A program made the translations under genes and the position numbers. Under the pieces are notes generated by a model that was not told where the DNA came from, did no database searches, and saw only the letters and a list, made by a program, of their open reading frames with translations. Of a DNA stretch of 64,000 nucleotides, positions 34,852 to 48,872 are shown piece after piece. This DNA is from Batillaria attramentaria. Lineage: Eukaryota; Mollusca; Gastropoda; Batillariidae. The DNA is taken from positions 712,001 through 776,000 of the forward strand of contig JACVVK020000018.1 of the NCBI GenBank assembly GCA_018292915.2, written 5' to 3'. Every line of letters starts with the position of its first letter. Position 1 is the first letter of the stretch.

Positions 34852-36182
34852 TCATGACAACACAGACTGAACTATCTTGTACAGAGAAACTGTATTAAGA
34901 TGAAATGAAGTTGAGAACTCAACATGGGTGTGATGAATGTACAGTCAAAGATGGACACTTAGCCGATGACAAAAATGAACCCAGAACATGACACAAGAAT
35001 ATGATGCAAAACAAAATCCCAGAACAATCCCCCCACACCCACCCCAACCCTTCCTGAATGACATAAAAATGGACGCAACTAAGAAACCTTTTTTCCTTCA
35101 AGACTTTCTTTAGAAATCAATCATACACTATCTGCCAGTATGTTTTCCTGTCTTGCACTGCCTTTGTGGTTAGTGAAATTTCAGTGAAAAGGGTAAATCT
35201 AAACGCTAAAAGTGCGGACTGCACAAACAGAACCAAACATGTTTACAACAAAATGAATCAATAAAACTACTTTACTGCAGCTCTTGTTCCCATTCTGAAT
35301 AATGCGGGCATGTGCAGCCCTCACCAGTAGAAGACAAAAAAGACCAAGAAAAAGAAAATGAAATCTTCACACGCAGCAACTGCATGTACAGCATCATGGC
35401 TGCCCAAACACATGGAACAATTTCGGAAAAAAATAAAAGGATCCACCAAAGCATTCAAGCACACAGGCAGATGCACAGGCAAAGTGGAACGTTACCCTCG
35501 AACATACAGCCACAAAGCTGAATATAAAACGCTGCACACTTGGAAGTGCTTCTTGGCAAGGGTGATCATACACTTGGATAAAACAGGCCTATCCTAGCCA
35601 TTTTGAATGGCTACCCATTGGCCTGCGTTATGCGTGCACTGCATAACACCTGCATCTTACTAATTATTTGTCTTGTCACTGTGTGATTGATGATGTATTC
35701 CCTAGCGTGCATGACCATCTTTGGACATTGCCAGATTTTCCATACATCTATGTAAACTCAGGGAGTAAGCTTCTGAAGATCTATCGCCAAAGTTGATCAA
35801 TTTATCAAGAGGACCACGAAGATGCCATTTACATCCATGTATCTGATCACCCTAACCTGTCAAGTTTCAGAGAAATTGGCTATGATAACCAACGCCTATC
35901 AACCCTCTTTTTCACCAGACTGCTTTCTTTGGAGGAAACTGTCACGTAATTTTCACAGACTCACTGGGCAGGACGATGAGTGAATGTGCAGACGGCAGTG
36001 CGCACAATTTTTTATTTATATTTATTTATTTTTTTACACGGGGCAACTACAACAAGAGGGCACACCGGCTGCTGCGTTTGTCATTATGGGGCCTCCTCAG
36101 CCAGCGTCCACGTTGACAAAAGTTTATAATATTCCATCTCGTCTGTACAACCAAACTTGTGAAGAGAGGCAGGAGCGGGTGT

Positions 36183-39100
36183 TCACGAATGATGGTGACC
36201 TCCTGTCTGCTGTTGAAACACATCTATTGAATCCCCATCTTCCATTTCCAGCTGAAACAAATGGAACACATGGTTAGTGGTAATAGAATGCACATCAAAA
36301 AGACTGACATACTCACATACATGTAGTAAACAATCAGGTCAAACAGCACAGTTCCTTGGAAATCACAACACTATAGTATGCACAACCCTTGAACTAGTAA
36401 GCAACACTGGATGCTGGTAAGTCAATCTGTTCATTTTGGGAAACACACACACACACACACAGGCGAAACAGCAAGAAAATGCCACCAAACACATAAAGCA
36501 CAACGCCATAATTTTGTAAAGTGATCTCACCATAGCTGGTGTGTCGTCATCATTGATTGGATTTCCGTCGAAGCGAAACCTCACTGCTCCTGTTGTGATA
36601 CCCTGCACACAGAGAAACATCACAAACATCAGCAACATGAGAGACATTAAAAAAACAAAAAAAAAACCACACACACACACCAACTAAAAACGGGGGGTGG
36701 GCAGTGATCGCGTTAACCGGTAATTACCGGTAAAATACCGTTTGCAAAACCAGAATACCGGAAAAATTTGGAGCTGCCGGTCCCTGGGACCGGTTGTAAT
36801 TTGCTGGGACCAGTAATAAACACTGTGGCCTCTGATAAGGGCGGGGGGGGGGGGGGGGGGGGTATTTCCCAGTTTCAGCGAACGTTAATCACTGTCACAA
36901 TAGTTGTTCCCCACTGGCCAGGGCTTCTTTGTTCTTGCGACGGACTCACTGCTATCTTTACCTCTCATACCGATACACTGTTGCGACACTGTGATTGCGT
37001 GAGCGACAGAAATAGTATGATGGATGAGATTCGCTGGTGTGCTCTTCAGTGTCCAATCAAATTCTACATCACATTGCGTTTAACATTGTGTTTACGTCGA
37101 TTTGACAGTGTAATTCTTATCACTGGTTTTAATTTTCGTGGGACCGGTTCGACACAGGTTGTTGAGTTACAGTGTAGGGTAGCCGCTGATGGGACCGTTT
37201 TTCAAAATTCCTAGCGCGATCACTGGGTGGGGTGGGTGGAGGTTGGTGGACTCAGCAAGGGGTTATTTGAATTGATGTTAGTTTTATGTTTGCGTCACCT
37301 AGTCTAGCAAGTGATTTTCACCAAAACACACATCAGCAAGCCACAACAGCTTGTGGTTATTGCACTCCACGAAAATTTTTAACTGACAGGCACTCTTCTT
37401 TTCTTATAAGCCACGATACCTGTTTCATTATGGTTTATCCATCACACAGCAGCATGTGCCATTGTCACAGTATTAGACACATTACAAAATAAAACGTAAA
37501 CAATTATTTCAGAATACTTACCGCTCTGTTGCAATATGCGCCCATCAATTTTCGCAATGGTGTGTTCTTTTTAATTTTAAAATGAACAACGCTGCCATCT
37601 TGTCCTGTGACTTTCAAGTTAATGTGTTCACTTTCTGGTTTACAGTCTTCAATCTGAAAGAAAACAGAACAACGTATTAGTACTGTGTCTCTGAGTCTGA
37701 ATTCTTTCACGATTACCACATATTGATACAGAAATCTGCAACAATAAGACAATCTACACATTTTCTGATCAAAAGTGAATCGATCATTTCACAAGCTGAA
37801 GCTTATCATTCTGAGTCTGACAATCCACCACCTCATGATTAAGCTGTGAACATTTTTTTTTTTTTTTTTTTTTTTTTGGGGGGGGGGGGGGGGAGAGGGC
37901 ATGTCCACAATTCTCCTAGCTTTCAACCTAAGTGACTGCAAACACAGCCTAGTACAATTTCCTGGCTTCCCCAGCTTTCTGTGGGAATTTCACTGACCAA
38001 ATATTCAATTTCCTTGGGTTTCTTCTGAAAGTACCAAAATACCTCATATCCAAACTATTTGCAAATTCCGGATGCTGCTAGTCACCAGAAACACTGAGTG
38101 GCAGACAAGATTTGAAGTTAGCAGCACACTTGGTGACTTGCATTGAGGTTAGGCTCCTGAAGCAGTTTTAACCTCAGTTGGACTGGTTTAGTCACTGCTG
38201 GGTTTGTGTAATGTATGATGTCACATTGTCAGGATTTAGGTTAAGGGGGGTTAGTGCTGTGATGGGTGCATGTGTTCTGCTCCCAACCACACAAAATTTC
38301 AAACGACACCATGCTGGAATCATAAAAAGGAACCATGATCTGTCTACAGGATATTTTGTATTATTTCACTCAATAAGTCAACTGCTCAATACGGGCGTTC
38401 AGTATTCCAAATACCCGCCCTTACATGCGCGAGATGTTAAGATCACCGCCCTTCATTATCTCTACTAATCGCTGTGAGGCCTCGGGTGATTTGGTGAGAT
38501 TTCGTGTCTTGATGCATGCTAACTCAGTACACATTTTGCAATTCCCAAGGCCCGTATTCGGTAATCTTGAAGAATAGTATACGAAATTCTGGGAGCTATG
38601 TGCACACACTTTTTCGGGTGCTTTTGGTTCTGCTCGATGCAAAGAGACGTTGGACATTCTGACCTGCTCACTTTGACCTCTCCTTCCCCACAAACATGCA
38701 CAAAATATCCTGAAATGACTGCCGACCGCAGCCGAGCAGTCATCTCCCTGCCATTTTTATTTCTGATCCGATTGTCGTTTATCCGGTAAGCAGGCGACAC
38801 GCGAATAGGAAAGGGCCTGTGAATGAATGAATGTGCTTCGCCGTTGATTCATCTTGTACAGTGACACAGAGCAGAGACACCATCTAACATGCGTGCAAAT
38901 AGCTCCCAGAATTTCGTATACTATTCTTCAAGATTACCCCGTATTCACTACTTATTCAGTCCTTGTGCTCCAATTGTAAGTCAGTCCCAAAGACTCCCAT
39001 ATCTTTTCAGCATTATATGGTTCATGGGAGTGTTGGGACTCCAACACATGCACGATCATGTACCTAACGAATGTTGGTTTGATACTCATGATGTACACCA

Positions 39101-39727
39101 CTCACAGCATTAGCACCGTCAGTAAATACTAAATTGTAAATGGAGGATTTGTCTGATCTGTATTCTCAGCATTTGGGATGAAATAGCCAAGTCTGCAGAA
39201 CAAATTGCAAAGTGATTATTTCAGTGTGTACCTATTACGAGCTTTAATGAAGAAATACTTTTCATACAGGAAGCGGTAAGTGTATCCTGTTCGCAAAAAA
39301 AGAGGGTTTGAACGCTACACGTTAGTCTCATTCAACCACTCAAAGCCAAATGAAATGAACAGCGATGGCCTCGATCTCGAAGTGAACGATATTTCAAGTT
39401 CCGTTCATAATCATGTCGGCTTCCGTTCAAAATATAATGTCCACTGTTCAGCGTGCATTCTGCGTTCTGGCCTATTCAAGTAAACAGTGGTTGTTACAAA
39501 ATGTATCGATACCTGGCACTATCCGTTTTGTCAGATCACCGGTAACGCCGCTCACTCAGTCACGAACATGGTGCTTCTAAGAACTGAGGTGAATTACCTA
39601 CACCAAATTTGAAAAAGGAAACGGCAAAACTTTGAAGTCAGACAACACTTGATATCAACAGTCCTATAACCTCTGATAATAATGGTCAAAATACCTTTTT
39701 TGACTGATCTCGGTTCTCCCCGTCCAT
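36183..39727 (-). CDS. SUMO: SUMO-2/3-type ubiquitin-like modifier precursor
   Basis: Exons in gene order: 39695-39727 (ATG at 39727), 37522-37653, 36531-36602, 36183-36251 (TGA 36183-36185). They total 306 nt, 101 codons, with phase-0 junctions. The beta-grasp fold signature is clear: [62 protein letters not shown]. The diglycine is followed by a four-residue tail HHHS, which a SENP/Ulp protease would remove to expose the C-terminal Gly for E1 (SAE1/SAE2), UBC9 and lysine conjugation. The N terminus ([20 protein letters not shown]) has CKPE where SUMO-2/3 usually has a hydrophobic-K-x-E chain-acceptor site. The 5' UTR may begin at an acceptor near 39746, implying an upstream non-coding exon. 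Two MITEs lie in its introns. Confidence 0.95.
36702..37225. mobile_element. hAT-like non-autonomous element (524 bp)
   Basis: Ends are CAGTGATCGCG and its complement CGCGATCACTG. The interior has several ACCGGT/ACCGG palindromic motifs and a run of about 22 G (36841-36862). The flanks are both GGTGGG-rich, so the target duplication is not resolvable. It lies in a SUMO intron. No transposase remnant was recognised. Confidence 0.6.
37853..37893 (+). repeat. T-run joined to G-run
   Basis: About 24 T are followed directly by about 16 G in the SUMO gene (A and C runs in the transcript). The same architecture is present at 32205-32256. Confidence 0.93.
38560..38938. mobile_element. MITE with about 50-bp TIRs and 8-bp target duplication (379 bp)
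   Basis: Terminal inverted repeats start GGTAATCTTGAAGAATAGTA (38560 on) and are almost perfect for about 48 nt. The element is flanked by the direct repeat CCGTATTC at 38552-38559 and 38939-38946. An 8-bp duplication suggests the hAT (or P) superfamily. It lies in SUMO intron 1 and is non-coding. Confidence 0.87.
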
Positions 39728-41319
39728 GTTGATGTTCTGATCGCTCTCACACCAGCTGCAAAAATGGCGCACAAAGGAGAAAGCAACTCTTTCCTCTTCC
39801 AAAAATAGAATCTCACTGATTGGTTAGGCGCGCGTCCCTGGAAAATTCTCACCTAAAACGTACACAGAGTCTGCGTAAAAGGGCAATAAAAATTCGCACT
39901 AGAAAGCAGAATTTTGCCTCATATTTAAATATTAATGCGTAAACTAACAGTAAACTTGTACATTTTCTTCCCAAGTTTTACTATATAACAGATTTATTTT
40001 GCTTTTCTGCTTTTCATCTAAGCCAATGAAAATTCCTGTTAGACACTTCGTCCGCGCGAAACCTCCTCTGACCTGTGACGTCAGACATCCATGAGGGCTC
40101 CCGTCTTCTGAATGAAAATGCGAACCTCACTGTGACCGTGCAAAACTTATCATTATTATTATTTCTGCGCACAAAACTGAACACATTACTGTAGCAGGTT
40201 TAGGGGGGAAAAGGAGGAACATGACATCGTGATCTCACAAGACTAATTTCCTACACTGACAACGAAATGTTCTTTGAGCAACTGAGAACATAATTCAGTT
40301 AGTATATAATTATATGCATTCAGATGAAAAACAATTAACAACAACAACAACAAAACCCAGAGGCAATGTTTGTGATAAAAAAATTAAATGAAACTAAGGT
40401 ATGACAGTTTGTGATACATACATTAGTTTTGAATATGTGTGTTGCATCTTTTGCTGTTTTATTCGGACATGAATTCCACCAGTTGTGAATTCTATCCGCT
40501 TTTCCATCTTCAGTCAGTACACAGCAGTTACTTTGACTTTCCAGAATGCCCTGCCTTGATGAAGGATTGTATATGGCTGTGTTTATTCAAAAAGAAAGAA
40601 AAAAAAACCCACACAAAAACCACACAAAAACCGAACCAAACTTGAATAACTATACAACTGACAAAACTCAAAATGAGACTGCCTCCATCTTATCTGTGCC
40701 AATTCATTGTTCAATAGCATTACAGTGTCATGGTCATATCTCATAAACTTGAAATGATCTAGTGCACATGGCAGCCAGCGAGAAAAAAAAAATCTCAACA
40801 AGAAAAACAATCAAATCGATCACTGCAATGAAATAATACACAATAAGGTAATTCTTCAATAACAGAACAAAAATAAACAAAATTTCATTGCATTTTGTTT
40901 TGGGGGAAAAAAAAAAAAACACACAGCCAACCGCCCATCTTAGTGAACACCCTCCTAATTTTGACCACTGCTATTCTCAGTAATGAGACTGTGCAGGCTT
41001 GGAGGCGGGGGGGGGGGGTAAGAGCCCTCTGTGGGAACAGCATGGTTGCAAGGTTCATTATGCCTCTGACCGTAAATGTGCACACGTACTACAATATTCT
41101 TCAAGACTAGCCATGCAGGGTCAAGTGAAGAAATACGTAGGATCAGACTACAGCGGCCGGATAGGGCTATCCAGCTAGTGCCCGTCTCTGACAGAACTTG
41201 ACCCAGTACGTCTAGACGTAAACTGTGCTAAGTGAAACTAAAACAGATAATTATCTAAACTAACATTAAAAGAAAACAGACAACCGACGAAATGTGATAC
41301 GGTCATTGATTGACTTGAG

Positions 41320-41498
41320 GCCGGATCACGAAAATGGGCGGGGCGTTACGGGTTGGCGGCGGGTAGTGTTTTCGCTGCTGCTGGTCGAGTGTACGTACAC
41401 AGCAGGCGAACTTTGGCCCATTTGAGGGAGTAGAAGCTTCTCCGGTATCTTTTTGCTTGTCGACAGGAGAGAGGGGGCACTGTTACTGGGATTCCACC
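41320..41498 (+). promoter_or_regulatory. ACSF2 promoter/5' UTR region
   Basis: A GC-rich stretch upstream of the ACSF2 ATG contains a GC box ATGGGCGGGGCG (about 41334-41345) and GGCGGCGGG nearby, typical of TATA-less promoters. About 1.8 kb separates this from the divergent SUMO start. The rest of that spacer (39728-41320) holds A- and T-rich sequence and a short G run (41007-41018), and I see no coding exon in it. Confidence 0.5.
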
Positions 41499-42956
41499 AT
41501 GTTTTGCCTCCGATCTGCCCAACTGTGCGCTCGGAGGAGGGCTAAGCTATCCGTGCAAAGTGCTTGGCCCAAAACATGGCAGCGTTGTGTCGCCAGTGTT
41601 GGAACGAGGTGAGTCTGTTGTGTGTGTGTGTGTGTGTGTGTGTGGAGCGTAGGCTTATCAGCTGTTACTGGGAGTGGATCAAACCGCAGCAGAAAAAAAT
41701 GTTGTTTCTGTGCTGCGCTGGCACCGCCAGCGTAATTAAATTAATCGTCGGTTCCTTAGTCCGGTAACGAGCGTTACAAGAGGGTTGTCAGTGAGGAGTG
41801 CAGCGTAACCATAGCCTGGCATTTCTTGCCCCTAGCTGTGCCCCAGAGACATGTCTCTGGTCAGTGTGATGGTCTGTCAGTACCGGACGATCCATCTTGG
41901 TTCAGCATGAATACACCAGTACTCCGAATGGTTGATGCTCTGGTGGTAGGTTTACTTAAACTGACTTACACACACCTGCTGCTGTAACATATGACCACAG
42001 GTGTAATACATCACCTATCTGCCAAGCACTGCAGCAAAGCTCAGAGACTGTCGCGACTTACCAGCTTGATTCGTGAGCAAAATGTCTGTCTCTCCCTGTT
42101 CATACCAAGAGAAGTTGCCCCTAACAAAATCACTGATTGTTTCAGCCTTAAAGGATGTGAAAACACTTCATTTACTGATTGAGATGGGGAAACTCGTATA
42201 GGGGAGTCATTTTCTAGATTTGTATGTTTTGTTTTCTAATTAGTCACACTTACCGCATCTCTTTTTTTCATGGCAGTCCCCAAAGGGCACAAGAGGATAA
42301 GAAATGGAGTTACACCCATGGCGTTCCAGACACCCCTCTCCTTGGTGTCACCATTGGAAAAATGCTTCAGGACCAAACTGAGAAGCGCCCAGACCAGAAT
42401 GCTGCTGTCTTCTATCAGGATGGGGAGCGTCTCACCTTTGCACAACTTCTCCATGAGGTGTGATTCGCATACATGGCCAGGTTGTCTTAACGCTTACTGG
42501 ACGAACGGATGCACATGTGGCCCTACCACGCACATCGGTTTCAGACTAACAGCTGCATAATTGTGCGGATCATGATTTTTTTTTTTTTAACAACATGATT
42601 AACAACAAGTTATTTAAGTTTGAAAGTTGAAGTCTCAGCAATAGCTGTATAAATATGTAAGTAAACTACCCAGAAAATTTCAAGTCTGTACATGTATCTT
42701 GGGTTTGTTTTTGTTTTTTTTAAATGATTTTTTTTTTTACTGAACCTCACTAATCAGCACGTCTGCAGGGGATGGCTGAGGAAAAATCAGCCCACTTTGA
42801 ATGCGTCAAACTTAATCGTAACTTTTTTTTCTGTCTTAGAAGTTTGGGGCTCCTCTCCCAGTAGGAAGCATCATTTCATTCATAGTGTGCACCCATCCAT
42901 CTGCTACCGAGACTACGCATGACTATAAAAGGAGCCCCAGAAATACCAGAACCAGT

Positions 42957-42993
<37 letters not shown>

Positions 42994-43023
42994 CTTTCTG
43001 TTGTATTGATCATTTATCTCCTG

Positions 43024-43080
<57 letters not shown>

Positions 43081-44373
43081 TGCATGGTTGGGTGATAAAT
43101 GTTTGAAATGCATGTGCAATGAAAGTATGATTGAAAGATGTATATGTATCAATGTAGGTTTACTGATTGAGAGATGTACGTGTGTCAATGTATGTTTTTG
43201 AAAGATGTACTTGTTTCAATGTATGTTTGTTTGTTTTGTAAAATAACACAAAAAACAGAATTTAAAAAAAAGACCCTTGAACTGTCAAATCTTTGAGGCG
43301 GTTAGAATTTCAGCTGATGAAGGCGGAGTCCATGTGTGCGACGTCAGATTCTTATTTGTCTGTCAGACATATTTATTAATACATTTACCACGTGTACTTT
43401 ACATCACACTCACAGAATAACATGCGATACACACAAAGCAAAAGACAGAAGTTCTTTTCAAAGCATGTAATAATTCCAAAATAATACTTTCATGTCATTC
43501 ATTGATGTCACTGTTTCTTGCTTGTCGGCATGTTTACATTCCATGCTCTTTGTAGACACACTCCACCCATTCTCCATCAGGGGCGTAGGAACCACGGGGG
43601 CCCTGGGGGCCCAGGCCCCCGTTCGAATTTTGGAAGGGGGGCCCGAATATCTTTGGGCCCCCCTTGCTTTTGATAAGAGGAGAGGGGGCCCACCAGTGGT
43701 GGGCCCCCCCCTGCTCTGCTGTCGCAGGACACAATCCTTGGCAGTCACACACACACACACACACACATACACACCCCTCCCCCCTCCCCACCCTTCTTCA
43801 CCCCGGGCGTATGGCTCACCCGACTTAGTGGGCCCCCCTTCCTCTTAGCATCTTCCTACGCGCCTGTCCATATGTGGATAGACACATCTGCGCATGTCTA
43901 CAGATGGTGTTCTATCAGATGTTGAGCCTATAAGGGGGCAGAGAAAATTCTGTCTTAAGGAGGAAGCAGCATTCTGCAGCTCTCTTATCTTTGTTTACGT
44001 TTGTGTGCAAATACTGAAATGCTACTTTTTGCTGACTGAACAATTCACTTTTTTCAGGCTGATCGCCTAGCTGCAGGGCTGCTGTCGCTGGGACTGAAGA
44101 AAGGCGACCGTGTGGGCATGTGGGCACCGAACTGCCGCGAGTGGGTTGTGACACAGTACGGCACAGCAAGGGCTGGTCTTATTCTGGTGGGCCATTTTCT
44201 TGCTTTCATTTTTTTCTGGAGGCCACTGTCATCCAATTCTTAGTTACACAGTTCATCTTTCAAATTCAAATTCAAAAATACTTTATTGTCTGTTATAAAA
44301 TACATTTTAAAACAGAAAATTGTCTTTAGACATACAATCGCTCCGCTCCTTATACTAAGATCATAAAATAGAT

Positions 44374-44412
<39 letters not shown>

Positions 44413-45151
44413 ATATAATACAAAATAAAAGAGAGACTAAAACGAGGATATATAAGACCTCCCTCCCCCTCCGCCAACCACGCCGCACAGACACATACGC
44501 ACACAGAAACGCACACACACACACACACACACAAACACACACTCACGCACACCGGATGGCCAAATGAAGTGGCACAACTGCACTGACTAATAACTTGAAA
44601 AATGATGCTGGGCTCCTTGATTGTACTTGGGTAGAGTCTCTTTTGGCCCCTGTGGTCGCAGCTGTCATGCATTGTCGTATTTCCCGCTGAGAGTGCCTGG
44701 GTACATTCAGACTGAACAAATTTTGTTGACAGTGTTGTTGTGTGCCAGACGTGCATCTCAACACATTTCATTCCGCGCACAAGTATCCCAGGTTTTTAAC
44801 TCTTTTTCAGTTTTGGCCTTGTAAGTGAAAATCAGGCAAGATTAATGGTTCCTTGACAGCTCTCATTTCAGCAGACGAGTATAATCAAAGTGCGACAGTC
44901 CCGCTAAGCCAAATTTAAATCCATGCAGACATTAATTTAATTATGGTCTTTTTTGTCCTTATTGAGGCCAAAGGTGCACAACCCTAAATATACTTATAGG
45001 AATTGAGTTAAACCTTGATGGCTATAGTTGCTTACTGTCAGTATCAGCTGGAATGTGTTTCACAAAGTCTCTTTGCTGTTTTTCAGGTGAATGTGAACCC
45101 CATGTATCGCAAAAAAGAATTGGAGTATGCACTGAAAAAGGTACCAACTTC

Positions 45152-45199
<48 letters not shown>

Positions 45200-48100
45200 C
45201 CACCCCCCACCCACCCCATGAAAATAATTGTGCAGTTACATAGCCAGTTTTTGGTGTACTACTTCTTTCACTGCGCAAGGCAAATTTATTATGGACATCA
45301 GTATGTACACCTATCATTACACCATACATTTGTGCCTTTCTTTTGTAATCATTAAGTGCATGTAATGCAGCGAACAGTGTGAATTAAGATAAGATAGATT
45401 TATTGCTTCTTAGTTACAATTAAGAAGAATTTGCTTTGCTCCTCTTGATAATAAAACATAATTGATATACACAAACATACCATATAAATACATATACACA
45501 TTCACACAACTCAGTCATTGGCTAAAACACAATTTAAAGAGAAGAAGCACTGGCATTGCCTCACATTAACTATGTTAAACAAGCACTAAGAATAACAGTT
45601 AAAAATTAATTTAACATTCAGTTAACATATAATGCACCCTGTTTATAGGTTGATTGCAAGGCTTTGGTTGCCACACCTGGTTTTAAAGACATTGATTACT
45701 ACGAGATGCTGTTTGAGCTGATGCCTGAGCTGGCCACATGTGCTGCTGGTGCTATAGATTCCCACATGTGAGTTTTACACTCCAGTTGATTGATCAGAAC
45801 TGTGTTGGCCCCGAGCATTATGACAGAGGCAATGGTGAATGCCAAAATAGCGCAGATGATACTGCTGGGCAGTTTGTATATATGTGTGTATAAAAATAAA
45901 TAAATAAAAGTGTGCTTGCACTTTTGTCTGTTAGGCCTACTTAACTTTGAGCTTGGGAAATTAAATTCTTTCCCAAACTATCTTTCCTTCAGTCAAGTCA
46001 AGTGTTATGTATGTAAAGTACGGAAAAGGACATTGTCCTTGTCACTTTATCTGCCATGTTTATGTACATTGGGAGATTTCACACATAGTTTTTAGAGTTC
46101 ATGAAGTTGTACATCATACCAGTTTATGCAAGCCACCAGTTTTTAATTGTGATAATACATGTATAAGGAAAAGTTTTAAATTGAATACCACAAAGAAAGT
46201 CAGAAGAATGTTACAGGTGATGTGCTTTCATTGCAGTCTGCCGGATTTGGACATCTTGATCATGACTGGCAAAGAGAAGTACAGAGGGGCTTTTAACTTT
46301 GATGACATCTTGGATGCTGCCAGCATCCAGGATGTTGCTGCCATTACCGACCTTCAAGACACGCTCCAGTTTGACGACCCAATCAACATCCAGTTTACAT
46401 CAGTAAGCAAACAAGTTTGGCAGGTTTATTTGATGCAGGGCCCGCTACTGATGCATTGTGATTTTCCACCTAACTAAGTTTGACTTTTTATTGAGGATCA
46501 AGGGAAGGGTGACAAGAGTAGGGGGTTTGCTGTTTTCCTATCACTGCATGACAACCAAGCCTTGCACAGCCTGGATGTATGGACAGCCTCATCAAAAACA
46601 ATAGTTATGCAGGATTATGGGAAGGGAACCCCTGGAATCATGGTGCTACTTCCCTGGGAGTATGGTTAGGAGTTATTTAGTAGTACACGCATTTGTCATA
46701 CTGGCTTGGTTTTACAGATAAATATATGTATGCACTTACGTGTTTCAGGGTACCACTGGTTTTCCAAAGGGAGCAACGCTAACGCATCACAACATAATCA
46801 ACAACAGTTACTCAGTTGGTCGAGGTTTGGATTACCACAACAGGGTAAATAGTATGTTGGACCTTTGTCCATTCATTTAAAAAAAGAAAAGAAAAAAGTC
46901 AGGCCAAAAAGAAAATGGCCGTAAAATGAAGAGGGGTGGCATAGTTAGTTTTTGTCGATGTCGTTTGGTTTTTGCTGTTGATCTTTTTCCCCTCAGTGTA
47001 TAACAATGCGCCAAGCAAAGCTGTTAGTGACAGAATTGGTGGAGTTAGAAGGAATTGGTATCCATTCAGTAGTAAGTCATTCACCTGGCAATAAAACAGT
47101 GTAAATCTGCTTTTTGCAGGAAACAGTTGTCTGCAATCCAGTGCCACTTTACCACTGTTTTGGCATGGTCCTGGGCTGTCTACAAATTCCGTGCCATGGA
47201 GCAACCATGGTGTTTCCGTCAAGGAGTTTTGATGCAGGCATTGCGTTGAAAGCAGTGCAGGATGAGAGGTGAGAAGCGCAGTCCTGTTGAATACTTGCAG
47301 TGTACATAGACTTGATTGTGTGTACATCCGTTATGTTGTTGGAGACATACTGGACAGTGCCGATTCAGACTGGAGGCTGGTGTCTGAGATAGTACTGTAA
47401 TACAGTTTTCACAGCCGGAGAAAGCAGTCCAGACAGAAATTGTCAATTAGAAGTGTTCGTTATTTTTTAGTCTCACAAGTTACCATGAGAACCACATGAT
47501 AAAGCAGATAGTCAAGCATGCAGCAAACCACATTGCAAAAGGGTGGATGACTAAAACCCTTGATCAAATAGAGTACATTTTGGGGCGACCTGTATGGGGT
47601 GAATTGGGATGGGGACAAGAAGAGGAAATACTGGAAGAGAATGAACAAATGAAATGAATGGAGAAATTTTGATTTTAAGACATAAGTTGATAAAGAAAAT
47701 GTGTCACTTTTCAGTCAGCTGCAAGAGAGACAGACAGGCAGAGCAAGAGAAACTGGCATGTACAAAGACACACAAAATTAATGTGTCCATTTAAAATGCA
47801 TGTTCTTCTTCTGTATAGTAGCCACCTTCATAAATGAAGATTCTGCCACTCGGAAGCTGTGTAGGTTGGGGTGGGGGTGGGGGTTAGTGGTCACCGGTTG
47901 CAAAGCTGGGCTTTTGTTTGTCGCACAGGTGTACATCACTATATGGAGTGCCAACCATGTTCATTGACATGCTGAACCACCCAGACCTGCCCAAACTTGA
48001 CCTCTCCACACTCTACACAGGCATCATGGCTGGGTCACCCAGCCCCATTGACGTCATGCGCAAGGTCATGGACAAGATGCACATGACAGAAGTCACTGTG

Positions 48101-48807
48101 AGTAACACTGCGTTGGTATAGTTCGCCCCCTAGTGTCATTTGCACCTGCTGTAAATGCACTGCGGCTGTCTAAACAACATAGCGATTGCACCATTACCAC
48201 AAGGTAACCCCAACCCTAAATCTAAACCTAACCCTAAACCTAAACCTAACCCTATACCGATGTAAGCAGGTGAACTCTACTAAATGAGCGTGGCTGTGTT
48301 GATATAGTTTGCCCAATGCGTCCCAGGGTTGCAAACTATACTGAGCGTGAGTAACAGGTTTTTGAGTTGTGACCAGAGGTCCTTAAGAGCATTCAAATAT
48401 GCCACAAGAAAGTTCAAAATAAGAGGAGCGCACACCCAAAGGCCCTAGAAAAACAAAAGACTATGTGAAAAGAAGCATTGGATATTTAATTGCAAGATGT
48501 GAAAATCTAGTGGTTCAAGAATCAGTTTTCTGTCATCATTGGATGTACTTCGTGACTTTGTTTGACAGGTGTGTTACGGATCTACAGAGACAAGCCCAGT
48601 GACATTCCAGAGCACGCGTGACTGCACCATTGAGAAACGGGTGTCCACTGTGGGACAGGCAGTCGCCCATGTGGAGGTAAATGTGTAAAGTTGGCTGTGG
48701 AAAGAAAATAGTTTGTCTCTATAGTCACTGCCAGTAATAATAATAATAATAATACATAGCTTTTATAGAGCGCTGTTCTCCAGCTTCCAAGGACTCGCTG
48801 CGCTGAA

Positions 48808-48872
<65 letters not shown>

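Noticed and set aside
35984..36277. Plus-strand reading frame looking like a possible exon (VYNIPSRLYNQ...)
   Set aside because: Its second half is the exact antisense of the last SUMO exon (36183-36251), which has clear homology and splice sites on the minus strand.
36690..37240. Clear 8-bp target-site duplication for the element at 36702-37225
   Set aside because: Both flanks are GGTGGG-rich, so apparent repeats can be aligned several ways; the duplication cannot be claimed.
42885..43188. Overlapping frames of Val-Cys or Thr-His repeats on both strands
   Set aside because: Direct translation of GT/CA microsatellites; the same applies near 1670, 3740, 13600, 44390, 45170, 48840, 54110 and 56290.
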